Part shown: positions 35,717-46,435 of the stretch, one piece after another
How positions within the stretch are numbered: position 1 is the first letter of the stretch
How the letters are laid out: each line of letters starts with the position of its first letter
Origin: Gari tellinella
Taxonomy: Eukaryota > Mollusca > Bivalvia > Cardiida > Psammobiidae
DNA: 64,000 nucleotides
NCBI GenBank assembly: GCA_922989275.2
Contig: OV277861.1
Span: forward strand, 29,542,479-29,606,478
Direction: 5' to 3'
Position numbers and translations under genes: made by a program
The notes under the pieces: generated by a model
Seen by the model: the letters and a program-made list of their open reading frames with translations, nothing else
What the model was told of the DNA's origin: nothing
The model's database searches: none

Positions 35717-36227
35717 AGGGGCTCGCAACCGGATTTAGCATTAAAAATAGTAATTTGTAAATATATGTCAAATGCTTATATAAATGGGTAAGATTTAGTT
35801 TAGGATATTAAATTCTGTTAAAAAATGCATTTAAAAAAAAAAAAGAAGAAGCTCTGGTGGGATTCGAAACCGTGACCCTCCATGCGGAGACACACATGAC
35901 AAAAAAGGAAGCGCCTTTACCACCTCGGCTACCAGCGCTCACTATATATATGGTAGCGAATTAACGTACTTCACTGGTAGCGATTGATTCGGCTCGGGTT
36001 TATGTCCGAGTCCGTGTAGAGAAGCAACAACAACTATACCGTCAGCTGACGCTATAGAAAAACGATGGAAAATATCTCAAAAAACTAAGCTTCGGTGACG
36101 ATTCTTGAGACTTTTTTTGGACTGATCATATTTTTTTAATGTCAAAAGCAAAATAATGCCACAAATTTGCTTTTATTTGAGTATTTTATTTTATTTTGAC
36201 AAGTACACCATCCGGTTGCGAGTCCCT
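35717..36227 (-). mobile_element. TTAA-flanked TIR element carrying a tRNA-like unit, copy 2
   Basis: Ends AGGGGCTCGCAACCGG and CCGGTTGCGAGTCCCT, with perfect TTAA duplications at 35713-35716 and 36228-36231. It is the reverse complement of the arrangement in copy 1, so the tRNA-like unit reads on the minus strand. Since the target is another known repeat, the empty site is known. The interior matches copy 1 closely, including the GTCAGCTGAC palindrome. Confidence 0.9.
35851..35939 (-). ncRNA. tRNA-like Pol III unit in transposon copy 2
   Basis: On the minus strand: A box TAGCCGAGGTGGTAAAGGC, variable-arm hairpin CTCCGCATGGAG, B box GTTTCGAATCC, then CCACCAG. A run of 12 T (A run at 35833-35844 on the + strand) follows. 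Spacing between the boxes is the same as in copy 1, although the sequence between differs, so the length is conserved. Confidence 0.65.
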
Positions 36228-36419
36228 TTAAGGCACATTCCGCTTTACTTTCAGCCTGCTTTAAGTGGTCACCTATCTTTAAAACTAGAAACAGGTAATG
36301 GGTTAAGAGACATGAATGTAGTTAATGGGTCAACGCTTGAAATTGAAACACCTTATTTTTGTCTACAATGCCCTATAACATTAAATTTTTCTGTTACGGC
36401 CACTAAAACTAAGGCCAAT

Positions 36420-36560
36420 TAGTTGTATAGAAACGGGGGGGACAGCTTAAAACAAGGTGCTTTCTATTTCACTGTCATCTTGATTTAACCAGTCACCTGT
36501 CTTAAACATCAAATAATTAACACACTTTAGTGGTCGAATAGAGAGGTTTTACTGTATGTA
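36420..36560. mobile_element. Right half of a pogo-like hairpin MITE
   Basis: It contains CAGCTTAAAACAAGGTGC and ends TAGTGGTCGAATAGAGAGGT then TTTACTGTA, matching the right end of the 17223-17427 element. The left terminal repeat is missing. Confidence 0.6.
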
Positions 36561-36794
36561 CATGATAGTTTTTCCATGTCTTTATTCTGGCAGTTTTTAT
36601 CACTTTGTATAATTGTTACCATATGCTCCTGTTTAAAATTGAAATTGAAATTGTGATATTTCTTGCCAATGGATATTTGAGAAATAAATGTTTACCAAAA
36701 AACCTTGTTTGTTTTCCCTATTATTCATGTACACATGTAATCATTGAATTTCCCAATAAAAGACTTCCTTTTACATTTAACTTTCTGGTATTAA

Positions 36795-37000
36795 CCCTTA
36801 GCCTGCCACTCACGACTATAGCTCCATATGCAAACAGCTTGGATCCGGATGAGACGCCGAGTAACTCGGCGTCTCGTCCGGATCCAAGCTGTTTGACACT
36901 CGGACAACATTTTCAGAAATTTTGAGCAACTTTGAAGCACTTTGAAACTTGAAGCATATGAGAAATATAGCAGACGACAATTTATTTGGCGGGCTAAGGG
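36795..37000. mobile_element. Family E MITE (206 bp), TTAA-flanked, near-perfect hairpin
   Basis: Ends CCCTTAGCCTGCCAC and GGCGGGCTAAGGG, flanked by TTAA at 36791-36794 and 37001-37004. The core pairs GCTTGGATCCGGATGAGACG with CGTCTCGTCCGGATCCAAGC around GAGTAACTC. This copy defines the family; elsewhere mostly the hairpin survives. Confidence 0.85.
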
Positions 37001-37004
37001 TTAA

Positions 37005-37829
37005 GAATTAACTGGCTGTGTTTGTAAGACAAATATGATGCCTTCGCTGTTTGTGATCTTGTCCACATGCAAATCTGTGGTATATGTGGAAAAAGTATGA
37101 ACCATTGCATGAACCTTATATATGCAAAAAAAACCTAAGTTCAACTTCCTGTGTGTAATTCTGTTCAACTGGCTGCACATCTGTAGTATATGTGCAAACA
37201 TTCTGCCAAATTATAACTTTGAAACAGCAGACAAAATATGTACCGCATTTGTGGACAGACAGGGGTTAAACAGTATCCCCCCTCCCCCCCCCCCACCCCC
37301 TTTTTCTTCTCAATATAAACAAACAAATTGTATCTAAAACCTAAACTCAGGAAGAACCCCGACAAAATATCCAACAAGTATATATATTTAAGACATTAGC
37401 TCTGCTTACAAAATGTACAACAGTGTAAATATTGATGTGATAAATATATTTGAGTCAAGCCATGACAAAAACTGCCTTATTGCATTGCAACATTGCATCG
37501 ACCAAGCATAGTTGTCATTACAGGCTCTGCCACTGAGTTTGTCTGCACTGCCAAATACCGTATATAAAACGACTAAATTCAGTGCAGTAGATCATTGTTG
37601 GTGTCAAGCAGAGTAGATCAAGAACAGCTGCTGCGTCAAAGACACTGCGACTGGCCTTGATCTACACTGTTTGCAATTCAATAAGACAGGTTTTGTCATG
37701 GCATGGCTCATTTGTAATTCCTATTCAAAAGAATTAACAATAGGTCTCTGTTAGCTAAAGAACTGCTCTGCAGATAAAGCTGTGTATAAATGAAATAAGA
37801 CTACAGAAACATGGATATCATCAACCCAT
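37005..37829. other. Intergenic stretch, no gene recognised
   Basis: A C-rich run (CCCCCCTCC type) lies at about 37277-37302. A degraded hairpin around GTAGATCAAGAACAGCTGC / CTTGATCTACAC lies at 37610-37672. The remainder is unique. Confidence 0.5.
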
Positions 37830-38081
37830 TTAACCTTTTCCTCCCCGAAACTTCAAATAGTCAATTCTAGTATTCAATTTAGTCCAGTCCATGTTTGACT
37901 TTTAAGGGTTGATTTTTTTCAATATATGTCCAATTGACAAACAGTGTAGACCCTGTTCAGAGGGCCCCTTTAGAAGCCCTCTGATCATGGTCTACACTGT
38001 TTGCATAGGACATGTGAACTCCTCACAGGTACACTGTTTGCAAAGAACTTTTATATGCATGACTAGGGTTCAAAGAGTTAA
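37830..38081 (-). mobile_element. Family B MITE (reverse)
   Basis: Ends CTTTTCCTCCCCGAAAC and GGGTTCAAAGAGTTAA. Core GTAGACCCTGTTCAGAGGGC with tip CCCTTTAGAAG. A second hairpin of the same arm type follows at 38097-38162, so two are in series. Confidence 0.75.
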
Positions 38082-38299
38082 GCCAAGTGGATATTGGCAA
38101 ACAGTGTAGACCCCAATAAGACGCCATGTTACGCAGTGTTTCATAAGGGCCTGCACTGTTTACTAAAGCATAATTATGAAATATTTTGCTTTATGGACAA
38201 AGATCACCCTATTATATCTACAATGATTATCTGCCAGCAAGTATACAGGAAAAGTTAATCCCAATAATCAGGCATAACTGGGTTGAAGACAGTTGGCTA

Positions 38300-38632
38300 C
38301 TTAACCCATTACCCCACAGCCTGTTTCTACTTTAGAAAATAGGTAAGCAATTAAAGCAGGTTGAAAGGTGACGACCATAGTTTGGTGGAAACAGTTAAGA
38401 TAGTTTCTAGTTTACTTTCTATTATTTTGTGGAATAAATATGTGCAATTGACCTTCAAAGCATTATTGGAGTTTTAACTCATTACACCAGTAGGCTATTA
38501 AATATGCCATTTTACACCATTAATTTTGCTCCTTCTCTTAAGATAAAGCCAAAATCTAATTTACTTTCAAACTGCTTTAAGAGGTCACCTGTCTTCAAAA
38601 CTAGAAACACATAATGAGGTTATGGGTTCATA
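38300..38632. repeat. Two half copies of family A
   Basis: A left half at 38303-38380 (ends in AGCAGGTTGAAAG) and a reverse half at 38465-38632 with a truncated core. They flank about 85 bp of unique sequence. Confidence 0.6.
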
Positions 38633-38698
38633 CAAATGTCTGATTCTGATGTCACAGCTTGAAAACCAATACCATGGTCTTGCTTTCACTCTTTTGCC

Positions 38699-38893
38699 GC
38701 AGAGTTCCAGATAAAGGGGAGTAAACTGAACAAATCCAGCATCTTCTCACTTATTTCAGCACCAAAGCCTATGGTGTTACTACTCATTAGAATCGTCTCT
38801 TTGAGACGATTCTAATGAGTAGTGACACCATAGGGTTTAAAGCAGAAATAAAGATTTTAATTTTTGAAATACTCCTCGTATCTGGAGCTCTGT
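38699..38893. mobile_element. Family F MITE, intact hairpin
   Basis: Ends CAGAGTTCCAGATAAAGGGGA and CTCGTATCTGGAGCTCTG. The core is the perfect hairpin CATTAGAATCGTCTCTTTGA and its complement, flanked by TATGGTGTTACTACT / AGTAGTGACACCATA. It lies 42 bp downstream (3') of the GH3 gene stop codon on the minus strand, so it may lie in that gene's 3' untranslated region. Confidence 0.75.
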
Positions 38894-38934
38894 GTCGTGA
38901 TGATGACTGTTTCTGTGCAAAATAGAATCTCAAT

Positions 38935-41900
38935 CTAAACAAGACAAACATCAATACGATCAATAATGAACTGAACAGCTTCTGGTTTCTTCAGTACTCT
39001 CGGTACTTTGTACTGGTTAGGAGATCCAGTTGTTGTCTCGATCATGAAGCTACGCAGCTCGGCAAACGTTCCTGGCTTCACTATGTACACTTTCATTGGC
39101 CCAATGCTGCCCTTCCTTCTGAAGGACGAGTAGACGTAGGACATTTTCCTCAGCTCATCATCAATCTGATAAATAAAATGACATTAACCCTTTCAACACT
39201 ATAAAGTGAGTTATTAGGTTCCCTTGTGAATCTTTTTAGTTACCAATGGAATTTCTCATTGACTGTCAAAGGGGTATTAAACTTCAAACTTGGAATGCTT
39301 GTTCAAAACCAAAAGAGTAATTTGTTACAAGGCAGCTAACCTTGCGATTGTTTTTGCAGATTTAGTATTTCTTTGAATGGAGTGCAGATGCAGTTATCTA
39401 TTCTTTAAACCCATTTCCCCACAGCCTGTTTTTGGTTTTGAAGATAGTTGACCATTTAAAGCAGGTTGAAAGTAAAGCAGAATGTGCCTTAAGCTATTAT
39501 CTGCTAGAACATAGAAAATACTTCTTATGATTCTCATTTGTGACAGTGTAAATTGGAACTATCTTCTTTTGTAGAGGAATAAATTAAAGGCGTTAAAAGG
39601 CGTATTTATGGGGTAATGGGTTAAATTAGAAATTTATTAAAATCTTGCATGATACTATTTCCTCTTATATGACCATAGATGTAATAAATTTAGGATAATC
39701 AATTTCTTTGGATTGATATGAAAAATATATCACGAGAATGGGTTGTTATCTGGTTAAAAAACGAGTCCGCAGGATAACCAGATAACAACCCATTCGAGTG
39801 ATATATTTTTCATATCTATTCAATGGAATTGATTATTCTATTTATTATATACATTTTATTGACTTTTTACAGGAAAAACACAAAAATATGATTACCGCCA
39901 CGTCACTTAACTAATTATGACGTGACGTCACAAAAAGTGATATCATCACTACATGTAGTGATGATATTAACAGTGACGATATGAAATTTATCTAACTGAG
40001 AAATCTCTATAAATCATCGATAGGTATATAATAAACACATATATGTTCCAGTATGTTTGAGTTGTTGTTGCTACCAACTTCAATGATGAACAAAGCATCA
40101 AACACCCATACACTTTCATTAAGTTTGGAAAATGTAGTCATCATAAGTATGAGAAAGTTGAGCATCCAGCACCCGTTTTTCTTTCTTGAGAAAGAAATGG
40201 GTTTTCGCAAACATTTCTGCTCGCAAAATGTCAATTTTTCAGAATTGCAAACTTTTTGACCAGTGAACATAACCACTTACATACAGTATGCACCATAAGA
40301 AAAAGTTTCTATATCCTAGATTATGGTAGATTAAAGCAGGCTGAAAGTAAATCAGAATGTGCCTTAATGGGCATTCTGCTTTACTTTCAACATGCTTACA
40401 GGTAATTTGTCTCCTATCTTTAAAACTAGAATCGGGCTATGGGGTAATTTGGTTTAAACCAGAAACAGGCTATGAGGTAATTGGTTAAAACTAGAGACAT
40501 GCTATGGGGTAACTGGTTAAAACTAGAGACATGTGTTGGGATAACTGGTTAAAACTAGAGAGAGGCTATGGGTTAGATGGTCAAGAGGGATATTTGTGTG
40601 ATAATTACCTTGACTTCTGTGTTGACGCCTTCTCCTTTCTCTAGCTCCAGGAACACATGATAACACGGGGCTATGGCTTCTTTACCTGGAAATACAGAAA
40701 TAACAAACAATGAGTTTATCATCATGAATAGCATACTGATACAGGCACACATGTTATAAGCTACCATTTAACCCATTACCTTAGAACCTGTTTCTAGTTT
40801 TGAAAATATGTGACTACTTAAAGCAGGTTGAAAGTAAAGCAGAATGTGCCTTTAGGCGCATTCTGCTTTACTTTCAGCCTGCTGTAAGCCACCACCTGCT
40901 AGAATAAAGAAAATATTCCTTATATATTCATGACTGTTTAATTGGAACTATTTTCTTCAGCGGAGGAATAAACTGAATGCCCTAAAAGGGGCTTCTATGG
41001 GGGGAAAAGACAACATACAGTGAAACGTCTCTATCATGACCACTTAAACAGACCCAATTGATTCAATAAAATACAGTTGAACGGATTTGTTGCTGAAATG
41101 AGTGAGAAAGTGTTGAATTTGTTCAGTTTACTGCCTTTTATTAGGAACCCTGAGGTGTTCTATCAACTATTTATGTTAGACATATTTGTTTCCCCTTGAT
41201 TCAAAATTCACCTGTTATGCCTAGAAAGGCAAGATTAGGGTGCATTCTGCTTTACTTTCACTCTACTAACCAATTACTAGAATATAGAAAATATTTCTGA
41301 TGATAAATATTCATGATTGCATAAATTGGAACTAATTTTCTTCAGTCCACAGAGGAATAAAGTGCAGGCGTAAAAAAGTGTATTTATGGGGTAATGGGTA
41401 AAGTAGTAAGCATACAAACCAGTGGTTGTTCTAGCGTCCACCATGAGACTCTCTGTGCCACAGTAATCCACCATATTCACCCCTGACTTCTGCACAGCGG
41501 TAGTCACAGCATCATAGAATGCTGCCTCTGATATCTTCTCCCCTCTCACATTGAAGAACTGACCCTGTCTGGTAGACAAAACAATATTAAGTTTACCCAT
41601 TATCCCATTGCCTGGTTTTAGATTTGAAGACATGTGATCATTTAAAGCAGGTTGAAAGTAAAGCAGAATGTGCAAAATGGTGCATTCTGCTTTACTTACA
41701 ACCTGCTTTAAGGTGATCATGTATCTTCAATACTAGAAACAGTCAATTTGGTAATGGGTTAAAAGGCTAGAATGTATAAAGCTTTATGTTATCATTAACT
41801 CTCCAAACCATAGATGGTAAGTTAAAGCAGGCTGGAAGTAAAGCAGAACGTGCTTAAAGGTGCATTCTGCTTTACTTTCAAACTGCTTAAAGTAGTCACC

Positions 41901-44900
41901 TGTCTTCAGTACTAGAAACAAGATAAGGAGTATATGTTTAGGAGTAGTGTCCTGCATTACATACTTCTTTCTTAACCCAGTTTATGCGGGATACACTTTA
42001 CACTTTAAGGTGTACCTCTAGGCAAACAGTTTTGATCTCAGATCAGGCCAATGTGGTGCCTGACCTGGGATCAAAACTGTTTGCAGCTACTTCAGTAGTC
42101 TATCAGAAACTGCTAAAATCTTTTGTTAATATTTGAGTTATATCCGCTGCAGACAACATTTTAAAATGGCCGCCAAATATTCCCCAGCATACAATGGGTT
42201 AAAGACCCTCACTTTATATTCACTTTCAGGATCATTTTCAATTACCAGAATAGAAATTACTGGACAGGTTTTATGATGACCAACAGCCTTGACAACATCC
42301 CCAAATCTATAGCGGTACAGGTCACTAGCATTTGTGATTACCAATTATACTGTAATGTTATTTTCACCTACCTAAACTGAAATTCGATTACTGGACAAGT
42401 ATTATGATGACCAACAACCTTGACAACATCCCCAAATCTGTAGCGGTACAGACCACTAGCATTTGTGATTACCATCTCATACACACGATCATCTTCCAAC
42501 TGAAACAAACAAGAAATATGTGAACAATAATGGATTGTATTAACTCATTATCCCCTGAAACTTCCAATGGACAAATCCAGTTTACAACAAAGGCTGTTCC
42601 ATTTTAGACTATTTTGGGTTGTTTTTTATAATGTATTGCAAATGACAAACAAAAGAGGCCCTGATTAGAGAGATCCTGCAGGAGCCCTCTAATCAAGGAC
42701 TTTACTGTTTGCATTGGGCAAATGTTCTCTCGACAGGTACACTTTGCGTAAAGGATGCATATATGCGTCACTAGGGCTCAATGAGTTAAGGAAAATGAAT
42801 ATATAATTGCTTACAGATTTTGTAAATGAAAAACTTTTTAACAGTAAACCAGCAAAAGTAACTTAACTCTTAACCCCATAGCCTCTGTCAAGTTTTGAAG
42901 AAAGGTGACCAGGGGATTACTGGGAATCAATGATTAAAGGCGCATTCTACTTTACCTCCAGTCTGCTTATAGCTACCATCTACTAGGATATATAAAATAT
43001 TTCTTACGGTACATATTTATAAATGAATAAAGTTGAAGTGGAGGCATAAATCAAAAACGTATTTATGGGAAAATGTTAAATCAGAGACAAAATACTTTCA
43101 ACCTGCTTTAAGTGGTCACCGTCACCTGTCTAAAAACTAGAAACAGGCCATGGAGTAACGGGCTAAGACGAAAGTTAAGCAAAAATCTAAATTTAACAGC
43201 TTGATTCATAAACTGTGAACTGATAATAAGTTTTGCTATAAGGCTTAAAAGCACCCACCTGCCTAAAAAACCAATACAAGATTCTCTTTATGAGGGTGTG
43301 ATTTTCAAGATTTACTGGTTCTTATGCATCAACCTTATATTTGGAGCTCTGAATTGGCAAACTAAAATGTATTGTTATTTTACCTCATCCATGAAGAGTG
43401 TCTTTGGCTGCTTCTCCTCACAGTTCAGTATAGGGATGAATTCAAAGAACATGGAGTTGGGAGCCAGCAGATATCGACTTGGTCTTTCTTTAGGCCAGAT
43501 ATTGATTCCCAGCAATCCTTCTGAAGCAGCATACAGAGGAGAGTAGATGGGTGTGCCTTTACAATAGATCTCTCGCAATCGCTGGCCATAGATTTCAAAT
43601 GTTCCCGAGTCTGCTGACATGATCATGTTTAACTTGGGCCATATTCTCTTTGCCAAGCCAGTGTGTCCTACTTCCAAAGCTTTTCGTAGTTCTTCCGCTC
43701 TTTTTGGATCAGGTGACATTCCTTTGTTCAGTTCCTTCCTCACACTATCCTCTATATCAAGACTTTCACTGACACTGCCTTTCTCTATGTCTTGAACCAA
43801 GGTGTCATAGTTGGCCACAAGAGACCGAAGGGCGGAATACACAAGGGAAGCAAAGTTGGCTTCTATGATTCCCAAGTTCTTGTCCTTCAAACCAAACAAC
43901 AAGTGAACATACATAGCCTCTGGTTCCGGCATAATGTCAAAGCCTGCCTTCGGTGTGGAATACATGTTCAGAATTCTTTTCGAGTTTGCTGGTGATGAAG
44001 AATTGGGTCCAATCTGTATACCACATTCAGCCATCCTCATTCTAGGTGAGTAGAAGAACTTCATATCCTTCTGTGTGCTTGTTGAGCCCGGGAAGGCCTG
44101 TCTGATGCTGTCATAGACTACACTGATACCCTGAGTGAAGAACAAACTCTGCTGTTTCTTGATCATAGGTAACAGAGCACTTTTACCAGACGTTCCCGAT
44201 GTTACAGCAAATATGACTGGATCATCAGCAGTCATCAGTTTCTTCTCTCCTTTCATCATTCTTTGGATGTAAGGCTCATAGTGAGGGTACCTGAAAACAG
44301 ATTAACTATTCCTCTCTGAAACATCAAATGGACAATTCTAGTTATCAATTTAGTCTACATGTAGTCCATTTTTTACATTTTAATTTTTAGGGTTGATTTT
44401 CACAATAAATGTCAAAATGAAAAAATTATAGTGAGTGTAGACCCTGATCAGAGGGCTTCTTAAGGAGCCTTCTGGTCAGGGTCTATACTGTTTGCAAAGG
44501 AAAAGTGTACTTGTCACAGGTACACTGTTTGCAAATGATGCATATTATACATGTGACTAGGGTTCAAAGAGTTAACCAATTTGAACACGAGCAATCAGCA
44601 TACTCATCCTAAATTTCTATTCAAACTGAAACCCTGTAGCTGTGTAAAGGCCTCTGTAGAAGCCCTACTTGTGACTCTAATACAGCAGGGCCATTAACCC
44701 ATGGTCTGTTCTAACTTTGAAGGCATGTGATCACTTAACTCTTTCAACACTAAGTAACTCCAGTGAATTATTATGATTTGGATCTTTTTAGTCAAAGTAT
44801 TACCAAAACATGAACCAGTCTACTTCGAATTATTGGTAGTTCAATAAATACTGGTCTAAATTTGCAAACTGTAGACCCAGATCAGAGGGCTCCTATAGGA

Positions 44901-45422
44901 GTCTACACTGTTTTCAAATGTCCCAAAGTATATTCTAAGCAGGTCCATGGTGTTGAAAGGGTTAATGCAGGTTGAAAGTATAGCAGAATGTGTACTAATT
45001 AAGGCACATTCTGCTTTACTTTCAACATGCTATTAGTAGACTATAGTTACTACCTACTAGGATATAGAAAATTGTGATGACTATATAAAGGGAAACTATT
45101 TTCTTGAGTAGAAGAATATATTAGAGGCGTAAAAGGGTGTATTAATGGGGTAATGGCCTAATGGGTTACAGTTTCTACAGTATTGTTCCACTAACCTTGT
45201 TAGAGGATGAGCTTTAATAAAGTCTTCCCTGGTTTTGATTTCTGAAAACTTGTATCTTTTTCCATACTCTGTTTCTGCATTCTCTGTTAGCCTAGCCATC
45301 AGTGTTTCATGTTGTGTCTTCTTGACATCTTGTGTTGCCTCCTCCAGCTTCCGTCTCATGTACCAACCAAGCCAGCTCACGCCCGCTACAGTAATGTACT
45401 GATCCACAGCACTAAACACCAT
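38935..45422 (-). CDS. GHDC: GH3-domain acyl-adenylating enzyme (GHDC-like), complete, 572 residues
   Basis: An animal member of the GH3 family, related to plant acyl acid-amido synthetases, which activate a carboxylate as an AMP-ester. Six exons on the minus strand join in phase: 45422-45196, 44290-43384, 42499-42372, 41568-41420, 40685-40609, 39165-38935 (1,719 nt with stop TAG). The ATG at 45422 starts MVFSAVDQYITVAGVSWLGW, a hydrophobic segment that may anchor it to a membrane. Family motifs are VTSGTSGKSALLPM (about 105-118, phosphate-binding), YAASEGLLGINIWP (329-342) and YRYRFGDVV (396-404). GQFFNVRGEKISE and a C-terminal IGPMKVYIVKPGTF follow. Length fits the family (about 530-600). 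The substrate in animals is not known to me. A decayed exon copy lies in intron 3. Symbol by similarity to vertebrate GHDC. Confidence 0.93.
39695..39845. repeat. Long fold-back inverted repeat
   Basis: ATGGGTTGTTATCTGGTTA pairs with its complement around 39776-39795. Outer arms GATAATCAATTTCTTTGGAT and ATGGAATTGATTATTC extend it. The loop is about 15 bp. It is similar in design to 10199-10345. Confidence 0.75.
40430..40577. repeat. Five-fold tandem repeat of a MITE end
   Basis: The right terminus of family A (ACTAGA...CTATGGGGTAA.TGGTTAA) is repeated about five times with a period of roughly 31 bp: at about 40423, 40455, 40489, 40520 and 40552. The repeats have diverged, for example GGGATAACTGG in one. 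Confidence 0.75.
40686..41419. other. GH3 gene intron 4
   Basis: Family A copy 40767-41006 (tip GTGCCTTTAGGCGC), the left end of a CAGT...GACCACTTAAA pogo-like MITE at about 41030-41075, a family F half (41080-41155) and a partial family A 41222-41400 ending ATGGGGTAATGGGTAA. Confidence 0.65.
41594..41762. mobile_element. Fold-back variant of family A (two left halves head to head)
   Basis: Unlike other copies, both halves are the left side of the family. TTACCCATTATCCCATTGCC...ATTTGAAGACATGTGATCA on the left is mirrored by TGATCATGTATCTTCAATAC...TTTGGTAATGGGTTAA on the right. The complete 169 bp is one inverted repeat centred at GTGCAAAATGGTGCATTC. Confidence 0.75.
41805..42225. repeat. Intron 3: family A core and family E hairpin
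   Basis: Family A core 41805-41935 (arms GGAAGTAAAGCAGAACGTGC / GTGCATTCTGCTTTACTTTC). Family E-type hairpin 42018-42084 with arms AAACAGTTTTGATCTCAGAT / ACCTGGGATCAAAACTG inside a TTAACCC...GGGTTAA frame (41973-42200). Confidence 0.65.
42258..42342 (-). pseudogene. Decayed duplicate of GH3 gene exon 3
   Basis: The minus strand encodes VITNASDLYRYRFGDVVKAV, nearly the same as exon 3 (VITNASGLYRYRFGDVVKVV), followed by GHHKTCPVI. It lies only about 30 bp downstream of exon 3. The 5' part of the exon (LEDDRVYEM) is absent. A potential acceptor before it would read TAT AAT TGG TAA and stop, so it is unlikely to be used. It keeps 79 of about 85 bases of exon 3, suggesting a fairly recent tandem duplication. 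Confidence 0.8.
42539..42788 (-). mobile_element. Family B MITE (reverse) in GH3 intron 2
   Basis: Starts TTAACTCATTATCCCCTGAAA and ends GGGCTCAATGAGTTAA. Core GATTAGAGAGATCCTGCAGG / GAGCCCTCTAATC. Confidence 0.75.
42868..43166 (+). repeat. Two damaged family A pieces in GH3 intron 2
   Basis: The left piece (42868-43080) has a deleted hairpin arm. The right piece (43090-43166) is the half TTTCAACCTGCTTTAAGTGG to ATGGAGTAACGGGCTAA. Confidence 0.6.
44291..45195. other. GH3 gene intron 1, three MITEs
   Basis: Family B reverse copy at 44310-44576 (core TGATCAGAGGGCTTCTTAAG / CCTTCTGGTCAGGG). A related copy with damaged core at 44736-44963 (TTAACTCTTTCAACACTAAG to GTTGAAAGGGTTAA). Family A relic 44966-45176, only about 15 bp from the exon 1 donor site. 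Confidence 0.65.
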
Positions 45423-46135
45423 TCTTACTGCTAATCAGGCTTCTACAACTGTTGGTTATGGGATCTCTTGGTCATCCATATGAGGTAACAAAGAGATTTT
45501 TATCAATTCTGTAAAGAAAAATGCAGTATTAAATCTGCGCCTTCTATGTTAATTATAGTTGAACCTCAAAACCGGCCCTTACTCCCTATAACCAAAAGTC
45601 TGTACATTTATAGCAAGATGAAAGTAATCTTTTATCTGCCACATGTATTAACCCTTCAGCCTATTACTAGTTTTGAAGACATGTGATCTGGCACTTAACC
45701 CATTACCCCATAGCCTGTTTCTAGTTTTGGAGATATGTGACCATTTAAAGCAGGTTGAAAATAAAGCAGAATTATGCTCCTTAAGGCGCATTCTGCTTTA
45801 CTTTCAGCCTGCTTTAAGCTATTGTCCGCTAGAGTAAAGAAAAAAATTCTTATGATTTTCATTTGTGACAGTATAAATTGGAACTATTTTCTTCAGTAGA
45901 GGAATTAATTAAAGGCATAAAAAGGTGTACTTATGGGTTAATGCAAGTTGAAAGTAAAGTAGAATGAGCCATAAGGCACATTCTGCTTTACTTTCAACCT
46001 GTTTTAAGCTATCCTCTAGCTGCCGTGATATAGAAAATATTTCTTTTGGTACATGTTTATCACTGTATCTATTTCCTAAAGTGGAGGAATATATTAAATG
46101 TGCTAAAATGGTTAAATGGATTTTCATTAGAGTGA
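45423..46135. repeat. GH3 gene upstream region with two family A copies
   Basis: Complete copy 45697-45936 (TTAACCCATTACCCCATAG to ATGGGTTAA) runs directly into a second copy 45938-46115 in the same orientation that lacks its left end. No TATA box or promoter element could be assigned to the GH3 gene. Confidence 0.65.
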
Positions 46136-46350
46136 ATTAATCAGGACTTGCTGAATAACAAGTTGTTGGCATGCTATTAAACGTCTTTGGAGGACAGTGC
46201 ACTCCATATGGGTTACCAAATGAAGACTGACACTCTTTTTCTGAATTCCTAAATTTCAATGAAGAATTCAATCCATTCTTAAAGTTGATGAGTTTGATTT
46301 ACCTGATCAGTATTGGAATTGGGAGTTTCTTAGAGGAATTCTCTTAGGAT

Positions 46351-46435
46351 TAAGGTAGCTCAGTTGTTAAAGCATCAGCTTTTGGTATGGTAGACTGCAG
46401 GTTTGATCACCAACTGCAAGATTGTAGCTAGGTTG
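46351..46435 (+). repeat. tRNA-like fragment (SINE head or tRNA pseudogene)
   Basis: A-box-like GGTAGCTCAGTTGTTAAAG and B-box-like GGTTTGATCACC, 37 bp apart. No cloverleaf can be drawn, and no tail was identified. Confidence 0.45.

Larger units (their letters stand above)
35561..36306 (-). mobile_element. Family A MITE interrupted at its palindrome centre
   Basis: Left part TTAACCCATTACCCCATAAA to AATGTGCCTTAA (35716). Right part TTAAGGCACATTC (36228) to CAGGTAATGGGTTAA. The interrupting element sits in the TTAA that forms the exact centre of the hairpin. Confidence 0.85.
39166..40608. other. GH3 gene intron 5 with fold-back and MITE relics
   Basis: Family A copy at 39410-39625 lacks its right hairpin arm. 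A long inverted repeat lies at 39695-39845 (GATAATCAATTTC...CAGATAACAACCCATT). The palindrome GATATCATCACTACATGTAG and its complement follows at about 39940-39970. The part 40042-40181 is the 3' end of an AGCTCGAC-type element. A family A half with a tandemly repeated end occupies 40288-40577. Confidence 0.65.

Noticed and set aside
36394..36409. Possible seventh copy of the TGTTACGGACACTACA motif (CTGTTACGGCCACTAAA)
   Set aside because: Two mismatches and it lies outside the 480-7741 element; likely chance.
20228..38162. CRISPR-like array, from regularly recurring palindromic repeats
   Set aside because: Spacing is irregular, copies are in both orientations and carry transposon ends; the genome is eukaryotic.
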